64,000 nt of DNA, taken from positions 3,553,501-3,617,500 of the forward strand of contig JAQPZY010001521.1 in NCBI GenBank assembly GCA_029931535.1, read 5' to 3'. The position numbers and the translations under genes are program-made. The DNA is from Margaritifera margaritifera. Taxonomy: Eukaryota; Mollusca; Bivalvia; Unionida; Margaritiferidae. The notes beneath the pieces are model-generated. The model made no database searches. It worked only from the letters and a program-made list of their open reading frames with translations, and was not told the DNA's origin. Shown here in pieces: positions 1 to 11,984 of this stretch (its first letter is position 1; every line of letters begins with the position of its first letter).

Positions 1-235
1 ACCCATGAGGGCTCTACGGGAATTTAACACTAAGGGTAAATTGTTACATTCTTAGAAATGGTTAACCTCAAATGGTGTTACATGGTTACATTGTTAGAAG
101 TAGTTGACCTCAATAATGGAAAAGTTTTTAGGGCTTTACAAGAAATTAACATGACGTCGTAGGTTTACATTGATGGGACTCTTGAGGGCTCTACGGGAAT
201 TTAACATTACGTTATATACTATCTGATACTTAGTG
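1..235. repeat. Diverged direct repeat at the window edge
   Basis: A 23-base word beginning GAGGGCTCTACGGG occurs at 7-29 and again at 184-206. Related stretches with GTTACATT and GTTGACCTC/GTTAACCTC lie between, so this looks like about 1.3 copies of a roughly 177-bp repeat that continues beyond the window. No gene is visible. Confidence 0.6.
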
Positions 236-239
236 ATCT

Positions 240-392
240 AATATTCAGTACCCACTTTTTGAGTACTATCGAACACACACTTTTCAATTACTATCCAACA
301 CCCAGTGTTTTGAGTACTATCCAACACCCCATGCATACTATCCAACGCGCCGTGTGTAGTGACTAAAAACCTCACTCTGACTATCCAACGAA
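240..392. repeat. Degenerate minisatellite built on ACTATCCAACACC
   Basis: The word ACTATCCAAC or a one-base variant recurs about five times at irregular 25-45 bp spacing, usually with TTTTGAGT before it. Short ORFs on both strands here are products of the repeat. From 392 to about 1095 I see no gene, RNA or clear repeat. Confidence 0.55.
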
Positions 393-1095
393 AAGGGCAG
401 GATATAAAAGAAGGAGGAAGAAATATACACACACTATTAGACAAAAACAAGGGTAGGAGTGTTTATAGACACACTATACCCACACACATACCATCACACA
501 CAAGAAGGGGTAAAAAGTTTTTAAAAAGTTTCAGTTGTTGTGAACAGACACAGACATACACAAACATACAACACATAGTGTTGTTTCCTCTCCGTTATCT
601 GTCTCTCGCTTCTTTCGCCTCCTTAGCACAAATTCTCTTTATTTTGGTTGTATCCTACTTCATTACTTCGCGAACGAGTTCCTTCCCCATTCGCAAAGGC
701 ATAATTTCCATCTAGATATGCCATGAATTCATAGGGTAGTATTCCCTCATTTCATCCAACAAGCACTCTGTTCTCAATCTGGCAGTGCTGGCTACTCATT
801 CTTCGCAGCTGTTGACGAGTCAACGATCGGTGTCAAGACTGGCGAATGCACCACTTTATATGCTTTAAGGGCGGATATGAAGGAAAGGATCTCTCCAAAG
901 TGGAGACATGAAGAAAAACATTCCTAAATCTAGTACAGAATAGAAGTCAAGAGAAATCACGCGAACCAAAAAGAAATGATCCTGCTTATTTTTTTCACAC
1001 AAACCTATGATCATTGAGACTGAGAGACTTATGATACACAAATATTTGGTAGTGTTTATACATACACTATTTCACTGGGGTAGAAGGGGTTTAAA

Positions 1096-1315
1096 TTTTG
1101 TGGAAGACATACACAAACATACAAACACATAGATTTTTGGCAATGATTGAATAGCGTCTCGTTTCAAAGAGATGTGGGTCGTTCAGAAAAAGACCATTAA
1201 GTTTTGTGGAAGACAAAGACATACACAAACATACAAACATAGAGATTTTTGGCAATGATTGAATAGCGTCTCGTTTCAAAGAGATGTGGGTCGTTCCGAA
1301 AAAGACCATTTGTTG
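1096..1315. repeat. Two-copy tandem repeat, about 107 bp
   Basis: Two nearly identical units start at about 1096 and 1203 with TTTTGTGGAAGACA. Both continue through GGCAATGATTGAATAGCGTC and GATGTGGGTCGTTC. The 72-residue minus-strand ORF here simply repeats the same peptide twice, so it is not called a gene. Confidence 0.85.
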
Positions 1316-1406
1316 TTGTTGTTCTGGATCGTTGAGATGTCAACGACGATATCCAGGATGGCTGGGTCTTGCCATGGGTCTTACTACTGCGCTTTGTCTT
1401 CTCTTT

Positions 1407-1740
1407 TTATAGGCGACAGATGACCTCATCTATCCTCATCTTCCATTTCTCCATCTCTTCTTCCATGTTGCTGTTTCTTTTCTTTTCCCATTTGACCTGT
1501 TCTTTTTTCATCTCCTCTCGCAGGACTTGTGCAACAAGGTGTTGGGGTATTTTGAGGAAAATTCGGACCTTCTTCATTTTCCTCTCGATGAAGTGGTGCC
1601 TTATCCTGTTCATGTGCACCATGGCTTTGGATAACTTCTTAATACTTTCGCTCATGTTTGTATGGGTTGTTTGGTCGACGATGGATGTCAAGACTGACTG
1701 ACTTATCTTGAATTAGATTCGTGTTTGGCCCCTCCGCCAT
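1407..1740 (-). pseudogene. Coiled-coil-like ORF, frame-disrupted near its start
   Basis: I do not recognise this gene. The minus strand has an ATG at 1740 in a good context followed by about 16 codons (MAEGPNTNLIQDK). The downstream open frame ends at 1407 and encodes about 94 residues rich in K, E, M and R, with helical stretches such as LREEMKKEQVKWEKKR and EEEMEKWKMRIDE, as in a coiled coil or a Myb/SANT-like transposon accessory protein. The two parts are in different frames, offset at a tandem doubling of TCAG near 1697-1705; a short intron or an assembly error could also explain the offset. The plus-strand ORF over the same interval is its low-complexity shadow. No partner gene is adjacent. 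Confidence 0.35.
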
Positions 1741-1994
1741 GTGCGAAGAGTTAAAATTGATTGCTCGCACAGCACACTATTTAATTAATTGTGAGGTGTC
1801 ACACACAATGTCCTGTCGAGGCCAAATTTGAAAAGGGCATTTCCAGAGGCGCAAAGCGGTAGGGCATCATGAATTGAAACGCCAGTGATGTATTCTTAAT
1901 CATATTCTGCCCAGTTCTCTTAATCGGGCTGTCCCTAACGGGCAATAATGTATTAGCCACATATTTTAATTGTATTAATCTATCTAGTTAAAAT
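1741..1994. other. No recognisable feature
   Basis: Ordinary AT-rich DNA between two broken ORFs. I see no promoter, RNA or repeat that I can support. Confidence 0.4.
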
Positions 1995-2551
1995 TTGTAC
2001 TTATTTCATTCAAGTTTAAAATTTTATGTACGGAGCGTACTTAATGTTTCCGAATACATTAAGACTGGGCAAGTCAATTTAACGTGGAGCAATATGTATC
2101 AAGGACTACGACCGGAGAAAGTCGTGGTTTTCATATCGAACGCAGGTGATTACAGCTTGAGTCTGTACAATTTTCAAAATTTTGAAATTCGTCAAGTAAT
2201 TTCAGTAGTTAATGGGATCCATGTCGATGGAGCTGCTATACAATTTAACTTTAACAGAAATGATAACATAATGCCAACATACATAAGCATGCTGAACACT
2301 TCTAGTAAGTGGATGATGGACTCAGATAATGGTATTACCCTGGAGATGATGAAGCATGGGTACTGTTTATTTTGTTTCGATCTGGAGCCTACTTTTACCC
2401 AGGATCTTATCTTAACTTGATTAAACAAGGCGACGTTGAATTAAAAATTCAGTTTGGAACACCACTTCAGAATGTGATAACTTTTATTGCTTACAGTGAA
2501 TCTCTGGGCTATTTTAGAATTAATAAAGCTAGAGACATCATAGTAAAATGA
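1995..2551 (+). pseudogene. F54H12.2-like family pseudogene (3' part), frameshifted
   Basis: Seen: an open frame to about 2420 encodes segments such as GLRPEKVVVFISNAG, YNFQNFEIRQVISVV, IHVDGAAIQFNF and DSDNGITLEMMKHGYCLF. Near 2390 the similarity moves to another frame, which continues as SYLNLIKQGDVELKIQFG and ends with a TGA at 2549-2551. Known: from memory this segment order is the C-terminal half of proteins annotated in many invertebrates as 'uncharacterized protein F54H12.2-like', which sit with Polinton/Maverick-like integrases; their role is unproven, and a virion structural role is often suspected. Inferred: a decayed 5'-truncated copy, since nothing upstream of 1995 extends the similarity. 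It lies 6 kb from the next Polinton-like remnant and may be a separate insertion. Confidence 0.6.
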
Positions 2552-3407
2552 ATTCCAGACATCTGACATGTACGGTGGATTGCGATAATGTGTTACGCAC
2601 CATCGTGATGGGGATATTCCCTGCCAACCTCATACGTGAGCCGACACCATAGTTTGCAGTGGGACTCATCTGCAACATCAGTGAACGCACGAAGAAAGTA
2701 CAACACTGACTTGCATTTTATTGGGAGTCTGAGAGCAAAGGCGCAATGTTTGATGGCTATGGTAGTTCTCTCCTGAAAAAAATAGCTCTTTATTCAATCT
2801 TTTATAAATAAATATATCCTGCCACACTTCTTGAAATTTTTCAAACTGTTAGAAACCTATTACCTCCATGGCAGCAGCAACATAAATTAACAACAAGAAC
2901 AACGACAACAGCAGCAACTATAAGAGCAAGGGTACAACATGGGCATCAACACACAGAACGGAGGAGACATCAATTTGAGCCTGCACATGAAATTATTTTA
3001 AGAAATAGACAGTATATCAAGAGACCATTGATACTAAGCTATTGTATATGTAATTAAGTACTAATTGCATGTTAGTGAACTTTCAAATATTAGGTTGGAT
3101 AAACTCTTTTTTTAGGTTGGCTATTCTCTTTTACTTTACTGTATCATTCAACACCGTTTATTGACACAAGTGAACTTGAAGGATGGCTATCCACATTTAC
3201 CATGGTTGTGTAGCTGCATTTTACCATGAAATGCCATTCATTGACACAGCCGATGTTTTTTTTTTATTATCTAAAAATAAGGTTGACTCTCTGCATTTAC
3301 CTTGTACTATCAGGGACCAATAGAAGCCATATATATCCCTGCTAAAACCAAGACGTTTAATTGCCGTAGGCATTTGTTACCCCTGCATGACACGTGAAGA
3401 TTACTGA
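2552..3407. other. AT-rich DNA with diverged short repeats, no gene
   Basis: Phrases such as AGGTTGGCTATTCTC, AGGATGGCTATCCAC and AGGTTGACTCTCTGC, each near CATTTACC or CATTGACAC, recur between 3110 and 3310. They look like decayed roughly 100-bp tandem units. No coding potential is visible. Confidence 0.4.
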
Positions 3408-3795
3408 AAATGTTCTGTTTATGTTTTAACTAAAAATGTTTCTACTTTTTATTTCCATATAGCTTCTTATGGCTATATTGCAGATGTCATCAATATCAGT
3501 ATTTTGGAAATGTTCTATTTTATTTTTATTATACTTGATGTAGCTGTTTTTTTGTTGTCATAATATTGGAAAGAGCACTGAACAGTTATTGTTTGTGTTT
3601 TAATGAAAATGCCCCTTTTGATAAATGCTTCTGCTTTATATTTCCATATAGCTTTTATGATTATACTGTGGGTCTCATCAATAACATACTAAATATGAGC
3701 ATTTGTAGATTTTCTATTTTATTCTAAAGAAGTTTATGTAGGAAATTGAAGTGCTAGAGTTTTTATGTCATATAATGTTGCAATACTTACTGGCA
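3408..3795. repeat. Two diverged tandem copies, about 190 bp
   Basis: Both copies contain TATTTCCATATAGCTT (near 3450 and 3641), a GTCATCAATA or CTCATCAATA segment, TTCTATTTTATT and TTTTTATGTCATA or TTTTTGTTGTCATA in the same order. The unit starts are near 3410 and 3592. No ORF is supported. Confidence 0.6.
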
Positions 3796-4216
3796 TTTGT
3801 AATGCTGCTATAGACAATATAAAATAATCAATGTGGTGTTAAAATACTTTAAGTTCAGTGCATTGTTTGTTTGTATCTGCCTTACTTTTTCAATTGCATT
3901 AATAATTCATTGTTTATTACTAATAAATAGTCCTGGGACATATTTTAGCCTATTTTGTAGTAATATTAGTTTTTTCTTTCTACATTATCATCATGTGTGT
4001 TTCCTTTTCATATTTTAATCGCTGTCTAAAGGTGCGCAATTAGAAAAAGGTACTTTTTTCTTACATTCTCTACCTAGTAAGCAATTGAGTACATTTATAG
4101 TGATTGTCTGTCAATATTACTCTGTAATTGATCTCAGGGATAATTATATTTTAAAAAAATGATATTGATCATTATTAATTCCATTCTCTCTCAGCTTTTA
4201 CAAAAGCTAATAAAAC

Positions 4217-4217
<1 letters not shown>

Positions 4218-4270
<53 letters not shown>
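4218..4270. repeat. (TA)n microsatellite
   Basis: Uninterrupted TA dinucleotides. Confidence 0.95.
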
Positions 4271-4274
<4 letters not shown>

Positions 4275-4359
4275 ATCGTATCTTTAAAAACAAAATATCA
4301 TTGAAAATTATTAACTAAACTATATATCTGCATTAAAATATATAATTACTCGTACAACA

Positions 4360-4860
4360 AAAAAGTAGAATTAATTCTACTTTAAATGTTGTTTTTTTTT
4401 TTGTACTCAAGCCTTTTTCATAAAAGATTTTATAATAGTAGCTATGATAATACAATATTTCCTTTGTAATACTTTTCAATGAAAACATGGTTAATAATGG
4501 AACAATTGTACCTAGCACATTTATTAGCATTTTATTTATTTAACTGCAGTTTTCAACTTATGTATTAAACTAAACCGAAAAGTATTAAGTATAGAATACA
4601 ATCATTGTCAACTGGTTATACAGGAGGAAAATAAGATCTTTGTTACCACACTTTTGTTCTCAATGATCATATTCAAATAAGAATTGTGTTTGTAGTATGT
4701 ATTGTAATATTGCTTATAATTAAAAATAATTTTTTTTTTGTACTGTAGTGTTTTGAATAGATTTTAAAGATTATATCTGTGACAATACAGTATTTCCTCT
4801 ATACTTTTTCTCAATGTAATAAGTGAACTTTGCCCAAAAAAGATTTCATTTTTGTATTTA
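4360..4860. repeat. Two diverged copies of an AT-rich unit, with a palindrome
   Basis: A T-run followed by TTGTACT, then AAGATT, AATACA and TATTTCCT occurs near 4392-4470 and again near 4732-4800, about 335 bp apart. In the first copy 4362-4383 is a perfect 22-base palindrome centred on AATT. No gene is supported. Confidence 0.5.
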
Positions 4861-5208
4861 CCCACAAATTTATAACTTGTGGATTGAAAAAAGTTGAGAA
4901 GGTTATATTTAAAATAGAATCAAAATTCAACCATTAACTATTTGTTACATTCAAGTAAAATAATAGCTTTGTGAATAAGCTTTGTTTGAAGTAAAATTAA
5001 ATCTTTGTGTTAATCCCTTAAATAAGACACTTTATTGAACTTTAAATAAAACAATAATCTGATTTAAATATTATAATAGTATGCTATAATAAATATAAGT
5101 ATTAACTTACTGAAGTCACTATTTGTAACATGGTGTTTAAATCTATAGCTTTCTAACGGTGTAATAAACCATGTTGTGCACTCATTACTACATGCTATAA
5201 ACTTAAAT

Positions 5209-5352
5209 TGACCTGATGGTAACCTCTTTTGTGATGAGATCATTGACCTGAAAATTTTGGTTGTATGACCGGTACTTGACTTTCTACATAACAACTTTAT
5301 TCGCTAGACCCTTGACCTCTTTCGTCCCGTTGGCCTCTACTTGCACTTGTGA

Positions 5353-5433
<81 letters not shown>

Positions 5434-5556
5434 GCCATTCAATAGATCCTTGACCTTCAAGTTAGCCTTATGACCAGTCGAAGTCGTTCATCCGTTCTTC
5501 ACCTTTAAAAGTCTTATGATCTTTCGAAGTCAGTGACCCTTTCAATGACCATTTTA
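5209..5556. repeat. TGACC-rich block split by a (TA)n tract
   Basis: TGACCT occurs at 5209, 5244, 5313 and 5451, and near-matches (TGACCG, TGACTT, TGACCA, TGACCC) at 5266, 5278, 5471, 5533 and 5545. A (TA)n tract occupies 5356-5431. The spacing is irregular, so this may be a decayed tandem repeat or a cluster of nuclear-receptor half-sites (AGGTCA read on the other strand). No gene is confirmed nearby. Confidence 0.45.
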
Positions 5557-5734
5557 GTCATCCTTTGGTTTGGTAGATTAACTTTACTACTACTTATACT
5601 CATGGACAGCCTTACCACATCTCAACCATTCTTTCTACCTAGGTCCAACGCAACAATTTGGAGTGGGTTTCATAGCACCTATTCCGGTGGAGAGGGTTAA
5701 AGAGGCTAACTTTGTACATGTATGTACATTAGTT

Positions 5735-6730
5735 GTACATTTGGTTAAGTTTTGCATGCTAAAATAATCTCGCCTGATGATTGTATGCATGTCCATTAGT
5801 ATCACATTCTTACAGCAAAAAAATTCACTATTACTTACCTTTCCCATTTTACAGGTTTAGGTTAAAGTGTTGCATTTAGCTCATGACCAGATAGGTTTTT
5901 TGCATCATGTATACATACTGTCATACCTGGAAACAATAAACTTGGCAAGGGATGCATCTTGAGTACTATACCTTCACCACAAAACTTTATAACTAGAACC
6001 CATATTTCACGCTTCTGTGACTTTGGTTAGGTTTTGTATTTTAACTATTAATAATAGAATCGTTAAACTAGTTGACTGTATATATCTCATTTGTGTATAC
6101 ATCTCACTTACGACATCAATACAAAAAAAGGTGTTGCGTTGAGCTCATGACCCTATGTCTACAAATTATCCTATCAAGAATCATGAAACATGATGAGGGG
6201 ATGCATCTTGATGAGCACTGCTTCCTTATTACAGAAGTAGGTTAATATCTCATATATTTTACACTTCACTGACTTGGGCTAAATTTCGTGTTTGATATTC
6301 ATTTCTCAGGCACTGTTCATACTAGAATCGTAAAATTGATGATAATCGTCTCTGTTAGTACTACACTCTTGCAACAAAATAACCTCATTGCAACCTATAT
6401 TTCACATGAGTTTTTCGGCATAATATATGCATACCATCCTACCTAGAATCATGCGAGTGGATGCATCTTGGTAAGTTCTACACCTTATTGCATAAAGAGA
6501 TTTATGTGATCTATATTTCATGCTTCACTGACTTCGCCGAAATTTAGTGCTTTAAGTTCATTTATTGCGTATTTTCTATAATCCAATTACGAAACTTGAT
6601 AAACGCAGGCATCCCTATTAACTCTTACAACAAAAGAAGGTCACTGTGTCCAGGATTTTACGATTTACTATCATAAGTTAAATATTTGTGTTTAGCTCTT
6701 GACCACATACTTATCCGTGCTATTTATAGC
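5735..6730. repeat. Diverged satellite, about 265-295 bp unit, three to four copies
   Basis: The same ordered blocks recur: a GAGCTCATGACC-like block (5877, 6140, 6695), a block like CATACCTGGAAACA or ATCCTACCTAGAATCATG, GGATGCATCTTG (5950, 6200, 6462), an 'ATATTTCACGCTTC..TGACTT' block (6004, 6258, 6516), and a 'CTTACAACAAAA' block. The copies are strongly diverged, which suggests age. Nothing coding is visible. Confidence 0.65.
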
Positions 6731-7689
6731 CATATGTGGCAAGTGCAGTTGGAAGTTCGAATATATATGTGTATGCAATGTTAAACGTTCTATATTAATG
6801 ACTATACATTGTATATTGTGATAGGTTACCCTCAACAGGATAATGTGTATTGTACATGTGAATGAATAAAGAATTTAGATGAGTGGACTGCATGCATTTT
6901 ATGTGAGGCCTCAGCTGTAGTGGCTAATGAAGGTAATTACTAATGAGTTAACTATGCTTCTAATACTGTTCATAATGGGTGTCATTCCAAGCTTACTCAA
7001 AACCTGTGACATTTACCTGGTAAAATATTGCTTCTAATGGTAGACAATGATAATATATTCTGAAGCAGATTTATTAAACAATGATTTTAAAAAAAGAAAA
7101 AAAGAAACAAATTACCTCTATTTCGATATAAAAAATAAAGAGTGTTCTTTTTATTGTTGATGCGTTTTATGCCCTGTCACAGAGGTCAACAATACGTTGT
7201 CATGATCACTTTAGTCTGAATTTATTTTCTGCATAATAATGTTTACAAAGGATACTGGAGACAACTAAAGCTTCCAAGAGAAGAGCTATGTAGTCGTTGA
7301 TTATATTCCATTCTGGTTTCATACACTTTCATATTCACCCTCAGTCTGTAACGGCATATACATTTTTTATTACTTTAAAAGGGATTTCATCTCAAAGCTT
7401 AACAAGGAAACAGTTTTACTTGTCTATAGTAAGGAGAGTTATCAAAATGAAGATAGTAATAAATACAGCTTGTATTGAGGCACACTTATGGAGCAGAGTT
7501 CTAATCGGAAATAATAGTTCAATAGCAGCAGAGGGAGTGTTGGAGTTTAACTTTGATTGGAGCACTTTAAGTTTTAAAAAAAAATAAGATATCGTATCTC
7601 CACACGAGAACATTTTTATACCACATATTTAAAACAAAAGTACACCATCAGGTATCTAGACTCGAGTGATATTTCAGAACAAGATTATG
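6731..7689. other. No recognisable feature
   Basis: AT-rich DNA with only short ORFs of up to 96 codons that lack a recognisable motif or codon pattern. An A-rich run lies near 7090-7135. Confidence 0.35.
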
Positions 7690-7880
7690 GCCATATCTCA
7701 CTCGTGGACCAATTTAAATTTTCTAAATCAAAATTTAAAATCTTCTATACATATACGAGAACATTTTTTGATCACTCAAGACTCCTGGACCAATTTAAAT
7801 TTTCTAAATCAAAATTTAAATTCTTCTATCCATATACGGAAACATTTTTGGACACTCATTTTTGTTAAAAACACCACATT
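7690..7880. repeat. Two-copy tandem repeat, about 81 bp
   Basis: The block TGGACCAATTTAAATTTTC starts at about 7705 and again at 7786. Both copies continue with AAATCAAAATTTAAA, a CTTCTAT..CATATACG block and GAACATTTTT or GAAACATTTTT. The small ORF here reflects the repeat. Confidence 0.85.
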
Positions 7881-8744
7881 GTTCCTAGACCACAGTTTCA
7901 TAACAAATAAATACACACTGTAGTTTCTATAACGTAATGTAGTCTCTTGATTGTGCATCGAGTAGAGCAGAAATACAATTAAATGTTTTGCACAATATTA
8001 ATAATGAGACAAAGCTATGTTGCGAGAGATTTAACGTTTTTTAGAGAGTGATATACATATTTCATGGGTTTAACATCAAAACAACAATCCCAGTATCAAG
8101 AGATAACGTGCATTTGTTTGAAAGTTTGGATGGTATTAAAGTATGATCAAAACTAGTTGTGTTACAAAATGTTGATTGGTATATTTAAAACAGGAAACTG
8201 ATGTCCTGCAATGTTTTTAGAAATAATGATAATTTAAAGCTTTCATTCAATGATGATAACATCGAGATAACATCATGAATTCTGACAGCAAGATTATTTA
8301 AATAGTACAGTATGGAGGAGTTGTACAAATTAAGTATTTGATTTGAGGAAATAAACAAATTTGTGTTCAGCTAGATTTACAGTAAATTTAGAAGATCATG
8401 CAAACTTTATGAATTCTGTCTACAACGATTCGACAAGTCAGAGATAGAATTTATGGAAAACAAACCTCAATTTAAAACAGCACATGGTGATTCTGTATAT
8501 GCAAAGTTGTTTTTAAATCAACCGTCGTTCATACATTTGAAAGAATTGAAATAATGTTGCAAATTGCTGAAAATAAAATTTCCAGTTGCAGATGGATATC
8601 AATTGACATGTTCATAACGACTAAAGACTAAAGACAATATGTCGAGCACGAAGAATTCTCGTGACGTTTTTATACCGTTCTAAATGGCTGATATAGGAGG
8701 CTTCTAGATCAAGAAAAAAAACCCCAAAATATTTAAGGCATTTT

Positions 8745-9740
8745 TACTATGATCCTGCACATCCAGTTTGCCTGCGCACATATCAGTCAACTGGGCGAAA
8801 AATTTAAATGTGATAAAAATAAAATAAAACACGATGAATTGCAAGCATGGTGAACTGAACAATCTATCTAGACGTTGCACAAGCAAGATGAAAGAGATTT
8901 CTCTACAGAAAGGTATATGTTAGTCACATTGATGACCAGTGACAGGCTGACATTACTGACATAGCATATGAAAAACACAACGATGGATACAAATACATCT
9001 TGAGAAATGTTGTCTCAAAATACAGCTGTGACGAGAACGTAAAATTAAAACAGATAACATACACTGAGCTTTAAGAGGAATCTTCAAAGAGCAAAAGCCT
9101 GAAAGATAGAGTTTTTATGAGAACAAAAGCTTTACAACAGGAAAGTTAAAGATTTGTTGGAAAAGGAAAACATTGAGTACTTTTCAACTTACTCATACAG
9201 ACAAAATATGTAATGGAAAGGTTTAGCAGAACTCTTAAGACTACAAAAACCAGAAAATTCGTTGACGTTTTCCCAATCTAATTTATGGATACAACAACAC
9301 TAATCACACGGCCATACACATTATTCCAATTAAAGCAAGCAAGGAAGAAAAAGAGATCAAAAGTATGGATCAATCAATTCAGGTAATTGACAACTAATCA
9401 ACTGATGCATTTGGAAACTTAAATTCGAAAAAGGTGGAACAGTTAGAGTTTCACAATTAAAAACGATTTTTTCAAAGGGCTACCTTCCTATCTGCGCAGA
9501 AAATATACTCATAATCAGGCAAGTAATATTTAGGTGATCCGATTACTGGAAGACTTAGAGGCAGAATATATTAAGGGCATGCTTTAGAAACTCGAGTTAT
9601 CTCTATACAACTAACAATACGACATATACTAAGTGGAAAAGATTTTGAAGACCAAAAGAATGAAGATAAAATCATGTACTTTATGAAATGGAAAGGATAT
9701 GATTAATCGTTTAACAGTTGGGAATCAGAAAAAACGGCTC
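8745..9740 (+). pseudogene. Decayed Polinton/Maverick-like DDE integrase with chromodomain remnant
   Basis: Seen, in order along the plus strand but in changing frames: YYDPAHPV (8745); a zinc-finger-like helical region with stops; IDDQ, then a stop codon at 8940-8942 where a Trp is expected, then QADITDIAYEKHNDGYKYIL, which carries the first catalytic Asp (8949-8951); NIEYFSTYSYRQN near 9170; VMERFSRTLK, with the catalytic Glu at 9216-9218; GGTVRVSQLKTIFSKGYLP near 9435; and a chromodomain-type KWKGYD and SFNSWES near 9690-9730. Known: this order (N-terminal domain, rve catalytic core, small barrel, chromodomain) is that of integrases of Polinton-like elements (F54H12.3-like). At least four frame changes and several stops make it non-functional. 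Inferred: it marks the 5' side of an old element running to about 15.5 kb. Confidence 0.75.
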
Positions 9741-9904
9741 TCCGTTGAAAAAAGAATGTACCAAAAATACACCTCTTCAATGGAGACGATGTATCAAATA
9801 AATATATCTCTCCTACGGAGACAACAGAGTGATAATACATAGATAGCAGTATTAAGGGGCATACTTAAGATAATCAATTTCTAGAATGTAGCAGATGTTG
9901 ATAA

Positions 9905-10005
9905 ACCAACACAAAAAAACCAACAAAAAACAAAACAAAAACAAAAACAAATAAAATAAACAAAAACACAAACAAATAAACAAAAAAAAAACAACAACAG
10001 CGCAT
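9905..10005. repeat. A-rich low-complexity tract
   Basis: Mostly A with scattered C and T (CAAAAA and AAATAAA units). It lies about 165 bp past the integrase remnant and could be an expanded A-rich tail. Confidence 0.8.
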
Positions 10006-11765
10006 TAGAAATTAAGGATATAAAACATGCATGTCATGCGAATTTGTCTTGATCACGAAACCAAATGGAAACAAGAAAGTACATTAAGAAACATCACAGT
10101 TAAACAACAAGATGGTACGCAGGAAAAACTTGATAAGGCGACTTCATTGTAGGCAAGGACCTATTATGGTAATAAATGGCATCACAGAGTAAATGAAAAT
10201 AGATAACATTTTAGAAAAGCTTAAAAAAATACAATGTGAAGATTACAAGCCGGCCCATGAGATTATGAACAAGATAAAAAGTAATGGAAATGATGTGAAC
10301 ATTTAACCTTCTTTGAAATTTCATTCAAAGTTGGTATAGGAGCGATTCACACGTATAGCCCATCAACTATGTCATAGTGTGCATAGATATATTACAAATA
10401 GTGTGTTTTGACGGAACTTTCATTTGAGATACTTGAAATAAAAATAATAATCGAATAAATGGTACAATCGTATTTAGTGGATATGCGAACTCAAGTAACA
10501 TCAGTAGTTGTAAGCTGTTAATATGTAATAGAGAAAAACTGATAGAGGAAATCGAACAATGCTATATCCAGTATCAGAAAAGCAAAGATTGAGTAAAAAG
10601 AGACGAGATTAATATGGTATTACAACAGAAGAAATGAACAGATTAGAGAGAACAATCAAAAAACATTTCGACTTGAATGCTGAAAACAGTAAATAGAAGT
10701 TCATTGTATTTGCACAAGAAAAAGCGAATTTCACAATAATTTCTTGAATTTAAATAAGGTGTTAGCAATCTCTAGCACTTTATCGTAAATAAATGGGCTT
10801 GACTAGATTTACTAATACACGCAGGTACTATACTACTTGGAGGACAAAAGTCATCAATTATTTGTCTCTACTTCTGAAGTGTCCCTACGATTGAAAAGAA
10901 AATAAACAGTAAAGTGCTGTATCCTTGCCCTTCAACTAAGTTTAACGCTGCAGTGAACCCTGATATTGCACAAATATTGAACGAGAGAAAAATTTACTAC
11001 AATTAAAATTTTTTTCTTCACAAAGAAGCCATTAAGCATTTAGATAGCTAAACGTTAAATTTTGACAGTGATAATTCATAGAAAATATTTGGATCGCAGT
11101 GTGAAATGAAATACCTGGTTGTTGGATTTCCTACTGGCATTTGATAGATAAAAAATGTACCAGAGTTAGTCAAATCAGAATAAAAATTGCATGTTTATTT
11201 CCATATGCGAAAACTTCTGTAGGAATGTAAAACATATTTAACCGATGAGGATGTATTCAAATCAATTAACAATAGCATTGATATGAAGCAATTTAATTTG
11301 ATCTGGAACAAATTTTAAATCCCTAAAAGCCCGACTATAAATACTGGTTAAATCAATTTATCCCATCACACGTTTTCAGTCATTTAGGTGCACAGGTACA
11401 AAGCATAACATCTATTAAACAGTCTGTCTTAATAATATCATATATTGTTAAAAAGGTAATAGAGCTATTAATTTTAGGACAGCATGGTTATGACAGATGA
11501 AAACATCATGGTAAAATTCTAACAAAGTGTAACAGATTCAATAGTCAAATTAGACTATGCTGTTGGTGGTGAAGGTTTCCGAACAACATAGTGATAAAAA
11601 GGCAGTATGCTGGATGAAAAAATGTACAGACATCAAGTGACTAGTTTAAACCATTAATACCGTGGTAGTAAAGAGCAATACTCGAAACAATGACAAACAA
11701 TATGTGACAGTAAAACAAGAAATTGTGGAGGACAAAAAAAAAATATAATAAAATAAATAGACAAA
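10006..11765. other. Probable decayed mobile-element DNA, unassigned
   Basis: Runs of 15-30 plausible codons are broken by stops, for example KISFKVGIGAIHTYSPS near 10310-10360. A weak counterpart (IPKSGIGAC) follows the second integrase near 21225, which suggests the same element continued past the integrase. No protein can be named. The codon-like composition differs from the AT repeats to the left. Confidence 0.3.
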
Positions 11766-11984
11766 GTGGGTAAACATTATGTAGATAAAAAGGATTATGA
11801 TGACGAGTTTCCTACTTACTGTCAAATCGTTAATGCGATACGATACTCAGATTCACGAAGGACAAGTTATAATTTAGAAACTCTGAAAAATATGAAAAAT
11901 TATTTTGACCATGCAATAAAGAAACAATCATTTATTTTTATACTCATTGTTGTGGAAGCTGCTTTGGTTTACGTTTTGAAATAG
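11766..11984 (+). CDS. Hypothetical ORF with C-terminal membrane segment
   Basis: I do not recognise this gene. The open frame reads through charged N-terminal residues (KHYVDKKDYDDEFPTY) and a helical middle, and ends with a hydrophobic stretch (SFIFILIVVEAALVYVL) just before TAG, like a short tail-anchored or single-pass protein. No ATG opens the frame (it begins GTG), so it is either the 3' part of a longer broken gene or an exon. It sits inside the first Polinton-like cluster, in the same orientation as the integrase, and is best read as a remnant of that element. Confidence 0.3.
   Translation: MGKHYVDKKDYDDEFPTYCQIVNAIRYSDSRRTSYNLETLKNMKNYFDHAIKKQSFIFILIVVEAALVYVLK

Noticed and set aside
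5064..5294. 76-codon minus ORF with mixed composition and a possible GTAAGT donor
   Set aside because: No recognisable domain, no neighbouring exon found, and it overlaps the TGACC-rich repeat block.
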